A stretch of DNA of 64,000 nt from Tidjanibacter sp. (GTDB lineage Bacteria > Bacteroidota > Bacteroidia > Bacteroidales > Rikenellaceae), in NCBI GenBank assembly GCA_017936605.1, contig JAGBFH010000006.1:186001-250000 (forward strand), given 5' to 3'. The position numbers and the translations under genes are program-made. Positions 61,807 to 64,000 of this stretch are shown here, piece after piece. The notes beneath the pieces are model-generated. The model was not told the origin of the DNA, made no database searches, and worked only from the letters and a program-made list of their open reading frames with translations. Position 1 is the first letter of the stretch. Each line of letters opens with the position of its first letter.

Positions 61807-62787
61807 ATGAGAAATATAGCTTTGCTTGCAGGCGGCAACTCCTCCGAGAGGGAGATTGCCCTCCAGAGTGCGGCACAGGTCCGCGAGGCTTTCGATAAAG
61901 AGAGATACAATGTGTGGCTCATTGATGTCCACGGTCGCTCGTTCACCTATCGCAACGAGGGTCAGGAGTACCAGATGGACCTCAACGACTTCTCGCTCAC
62001 CGTCGAGGGGGAGAAGATAGAGTTTGAGTATGCCTACATAATGATTCACGGCACCCCTGGAGAGGATGGCCACATTCAGGGTTATCTGGAGATGATGGGC
62101 GTGCCCTTCTCGTCGTGTGATATGGTGTCGTCGGTCATCACCTTCGACAAGGTGACCACCAAGCGTGCCGTGGCCGATACGGGTGTAGGCCTCGCCAAAG
62201 GTCTGCTGCTCAGGGAGGAGGACTGGATTGCCCCCGATGCAATCGTGGCCGAGTTGGGCCTTCCTCTGTTTGTGAAACCCAATGCGAGTGGCAGTAGCTG
62301 TGGCGTGACGAAGGTGAAGAGTGCCGAGGAGTTGCCCGAGGCTATCTTCAAGGCTTTCGATGAGAGCCCCGAGGTGCTCGTGGAGGAGTTTATTGCAGGT
62401 AGGGAGATGGCCTGTGGTGTGCTTGTCACCTCCGAGAAGGAGTATCTGTTCCCCATCACCGAGGTGGTGGCCAAGAATGAATTTTTCGACTACGAGGCGA
62501 AATATACGGCCGGTATGAGCGACGAGATCACCCCCGCCGAGATCACCCCCGAGATTGCCGATAAGCTCCACGAGATGACTCTGGCGGCCTATAAGGCTTG
62601 CCGTTGCAAGGGCCTCGCGAGGGTCGATTTCATCGTAACCCCCGAGGGCGAGCCCTATATGATTGAGATTAACACCATCCCCGGTATGAGCGGCGGTAGC
62701 ATTGTGCCCAAGCAGATTAGGGCTGCGGGTATGACTATGACCGAGGTGCTCACACTCATAATCGAAGACGAGCTATGCAATCAATGA
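61807..62787 (+). CDS. ddl: D-alanine--D-alanine ligase
   Basis: ATP-grasp enzyme making the D-Ala-D-Ala end of peptidoglycan stems; 326 residues from the ATG at 61807. NIALLAGGNSSEREIALQSA is the N-terminal signature. The ATP-grasp region is seen in LFVKPNASGSSCGVTKVKSA and VEEFIAGREMACGVLV. The C-terminal EINTIPGMSGGSIVPKQIRA holds metal ligands and the Ser. Its TGA overlaps the next start (ATGA). Confidence 0.96.
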   Translation: MRNIALLAGGNSSEREIALQSAAQVREAFDKERYNVWLIDVHGRSFTYRNEGQEYQMDLNDFSLTVEGEKIEFEYAYIMIHGTPGEDGHIQGYLEMMGVPFSSCDMVSSVITFDKVTTKRAVADTGVGLAKGLLLREEDWIAPDAIVAELGLPLFVKPNASGSSCGVTKVKSAEELPEAIFKAFDESPEVLVEEFIAGREMACGVLVTSEKEYLFPITEVVAKNEFFDYEAKYTAGMSDEITPAEITPEIADKLHEMTLAAYKACRCKGLARVDFIVTPEGEPYMIEINTIPGMSGGSIVPKQIRAAGMTMTEVLTLIIEDELCNQ

Positions 62788-63359
62788 TTGAAATAGACGA
62801 CAAAATCATCTCGACGGACATTCTGACCGAGGAGTTTTGCTGCCCTCTGGAGGAGTGCAAAGGAGAGTGCTGTGTGGAGGGTAATGCAGGTGCTCCGCTC
62901 GAAATCGAGGAGGTGGATATTCTCGAGGAGGAGTATGAGAACTACAAACCCTATATGACTCCCGAGGGTATTGAGGTGATTGAGCGTGGGGGCTTTATGT
63001 ATGTCGATGAGGATGGTGACTACTGCACTCCGTTGGTGAATGATGCCGAGTGTGCCTACTCTTGCAGGGAGGGCGATGTGACGCTGTGTGCCATCGAAAA
63101 GGCCTATCGTGATGGCAAGACCACATTTATGAAACCCATCTCTTGCCACCTCTATCCCATCCGCGTGAAGAGGTTTTCGAATGGCTCCTATGGGCTCAAT
63201 CTCCACCGTTGGGATATCTGTCGCTGCGCCTTTGCGTGCGGCAAGAAGAGCGGCGTGAAACTTTATCGCGCCTTGAAGCAACCCATTGAGAGGTGCTTTG
63301 GCGAGGAGTTCTATGCCCAATTGTGCGAGGCGGCAGAGATGATTGAAAAGGAGCAGTAA
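62784..63359 (+). CDS. DUF3109 (cysteine-rich, YkgJ-like) protein
   Basis: 191 residues from the ATG at 62784 (ATGA overlap with ddl; an ATG three codons earlier is also in frame). Cysteine-rich: EEFCCPLEECKGECCVEG near the start, ECAYSCREGD, TLCAIEKAYRDGK, SCHLYPIRV and WDICRCAFACGKK. The CxxxC-type spacing resembles YkgJ-family zinc or iron-sulfur proteins. Function unknown; constantly co-located with cell-wall genes in this operon. Confidence 0.88.
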   Translation: MIEIDDKIISTDILTEEFCCPLEECKGECCVEGNAGAPLEIEEVDILEEEYENYKPYMTPEGIEVIERGGFMYVDEDGDYCTPLVNDAECAYSCREGDVTLCAIEKAYRDGKTTFMKPISCHLYPIRVKRFSNGSYGLNLHRWDICRCAFACGKKSGVKLYRALKQPIERCFGEEFYAQLCEAAEMIEKEQ

Positions 63360-63381
63360 ACCCAGTTATTGTTAGGATGAT

Positions 63382-64000
63382 ATGATGGTTGTAAGGAGAG
63401 CATTTTTAGCATTAGTGGTGGGGCTGTTTGTGGCTCTGCCTATGGTCGCACAGCGACAGTATAGGGTAGAGGATTTGCCCGCAAACCCCATTGATACTAT
63501 TGATACTCAGCACCCCGAGGCTAAAATTATCACCTACACCAATGGCACCTGGAAATACTACTTCCCAAACTACGAAAAGTTGGTTAATAAGCCCGTTTTT
63601 ACTGAAAACTGGGTGGTGAATCAGGTCTTTTCATATGTCAATGTGGGCCTTGCAGCCCTGCCCGAGAGTGTAGAGTTGGAGCTGGTCAAGAGTCTTAGCG
63701 ATTTCCACACCCCCACATACGGCCGCATCTCCTCGCGCTATGGTCCTCGCCGGGGCGGCATCCACAAGGGTATTGATATAGGCGTGCCCAATGGTGAGCC
63801 CATCTTTGCCACCTTTGAGGGTAAGGTACGCCACGCCAAATATAACAGCGGCGGCTACGGCAATTTGGTAATTATCCGCCACCCCAATGGCCTCGAAACA
63901 TACTATGGCCATCTGTGCAAAATCAATGTGAAGGTCAATGACTATGTTGTTGCGGGTCAGGTGATTGGCTATGGTGGTAATACGGGCAAGAGTAGTGGAC
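63382..64000 (+). CDS. M23 family peptidase, 3' end cut by window
   Basis: 206 codons visible from the ATG at 63382 (a second ATG follows directly at 63385); the frame is open at base 64000. Signal peptide MMVVRRAFLALVVGLFVALPMVAQ. The M23 domain begins near residue 110 with YGRISSRYGPRRGGIHKGIDI; HKGID carries the H-x3-D zinc ligands, and YYGHL is the later His site. A LysM domain often follows in relatives but lies outside the window. 22 bases after DUF3109. Third M23 gene in the window, but soluble/secreted rather than membrane-anchored. Confidence 0.9.
   Translation, partial: MMVVRRAFLALVVGLFVALPMVAQRQYRVEDLPANPIDTIDTQHPEAKIITYTNGTWKYYFPNYEKLVNKPVFTENWVVNQVFSYVNVGLAALPESVELELVKSLSDFHTPTYGRISSRYGPRRGGIHKGIDIGVPNGEPIFATFEGKVRHAKYNSGGYGNLVIIRHPNGLETYYGHLCKINVKVNDYVVAGQVIGYGGNTGKSSG

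Overview
The window is chromosomal DNA of a Bacteroidota bacterium, most likely order Bacteroidales; an Alistipes/Rikenellaceae-like host is a guess from gene content and the fairly high GC. The support is repeated Bacteroidota-type promoters (-7 element TAnnTTTG with TTTG 19-21 bases upstream), an OmpH/BamA/UppS operon, a four-subunit 2-oxoacid:ferredoxin oxidoreductase, an S46 dipeptidyl-peptidase, an N-terminal-rubredoxin rubrerythrin and TonB/MORN envelope proteins. About 60 protein genes, one tRNA and one candidate structured RNA are seen. I found no prophage, transposase, integrase or CRISPR array.

Layout. 1-1384 (-): 3'-truncated 23S rRNA uracil methyltransferase. 1519-7286 (+): tight operon of MBL hydrolase, trmD, lpxB, FAH-family enzyme, maf and an S46 peptidase. 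7287-8266: noncoding, packed with hairpin and tandem repeats. 8267-9375 (-): Fur/PerR-like regulator followed by rubrerythrin (peroxide defence). 9427-9692: stacked palindromes and tRNA-Pro(CGG). 9784-12727 (-): PhnP-like phosphodiesterase plus B12-binding radical SAM protein. 12761-14440 (-): POT peptide transporter. 14598-16625 (+): glycogen branching enzyme. 16738-23221: AddA/AddB-like recombination nuclease pair transcribed divergently, with a DUF454 gene after addA. 23289-24185 (+): MscS channel. 24268-26340 (-): three unrecognised or weakly recognised genes headed by a candidate 6S-like RNA. 26969-33165 (+): uronate (pectin/alginate-type) catabolism operon kdgK, kdgA, kduI, SDR dehydrogenase, DUF4861 lipoprotein, MFS transporter. 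33166-33862: repeat-rich gap. 33863-39307 (-): two OmpH/Skp chaperones, bamA, uppS, nadK. 39349-44119 (+): pdxJ, CCA-adding enzyme, FKBP, porin, Gate-domain permease. 44202-46447 (-): DUF3784 protein and two M23 peptidases. 46546-52981 (+): alaS, gpmI, a YD-repeat/TonB_C protein and a MORN protein. 53327-59498 (-): serC, serA, DUF1015 and the oxidoreductase subunits. 59574-64000 (+): yicC, gmk, nadD (with a TPR-like tail), ddl, DUF3109, and a 3'-truncated M23 peptidase.

Most genes are housekeeping. The unusual content is in the gaps. There are at least two families of short hairpin repeats whose loops stay constant while both stem strands change together, 9-bp tandem repeats after several operons, three large nested palindromes next to gene or tRNA ends, two terminators whose loops carry the -33 element of the next gene, and a rod-shaped RNA candidate with its own strong promoter.
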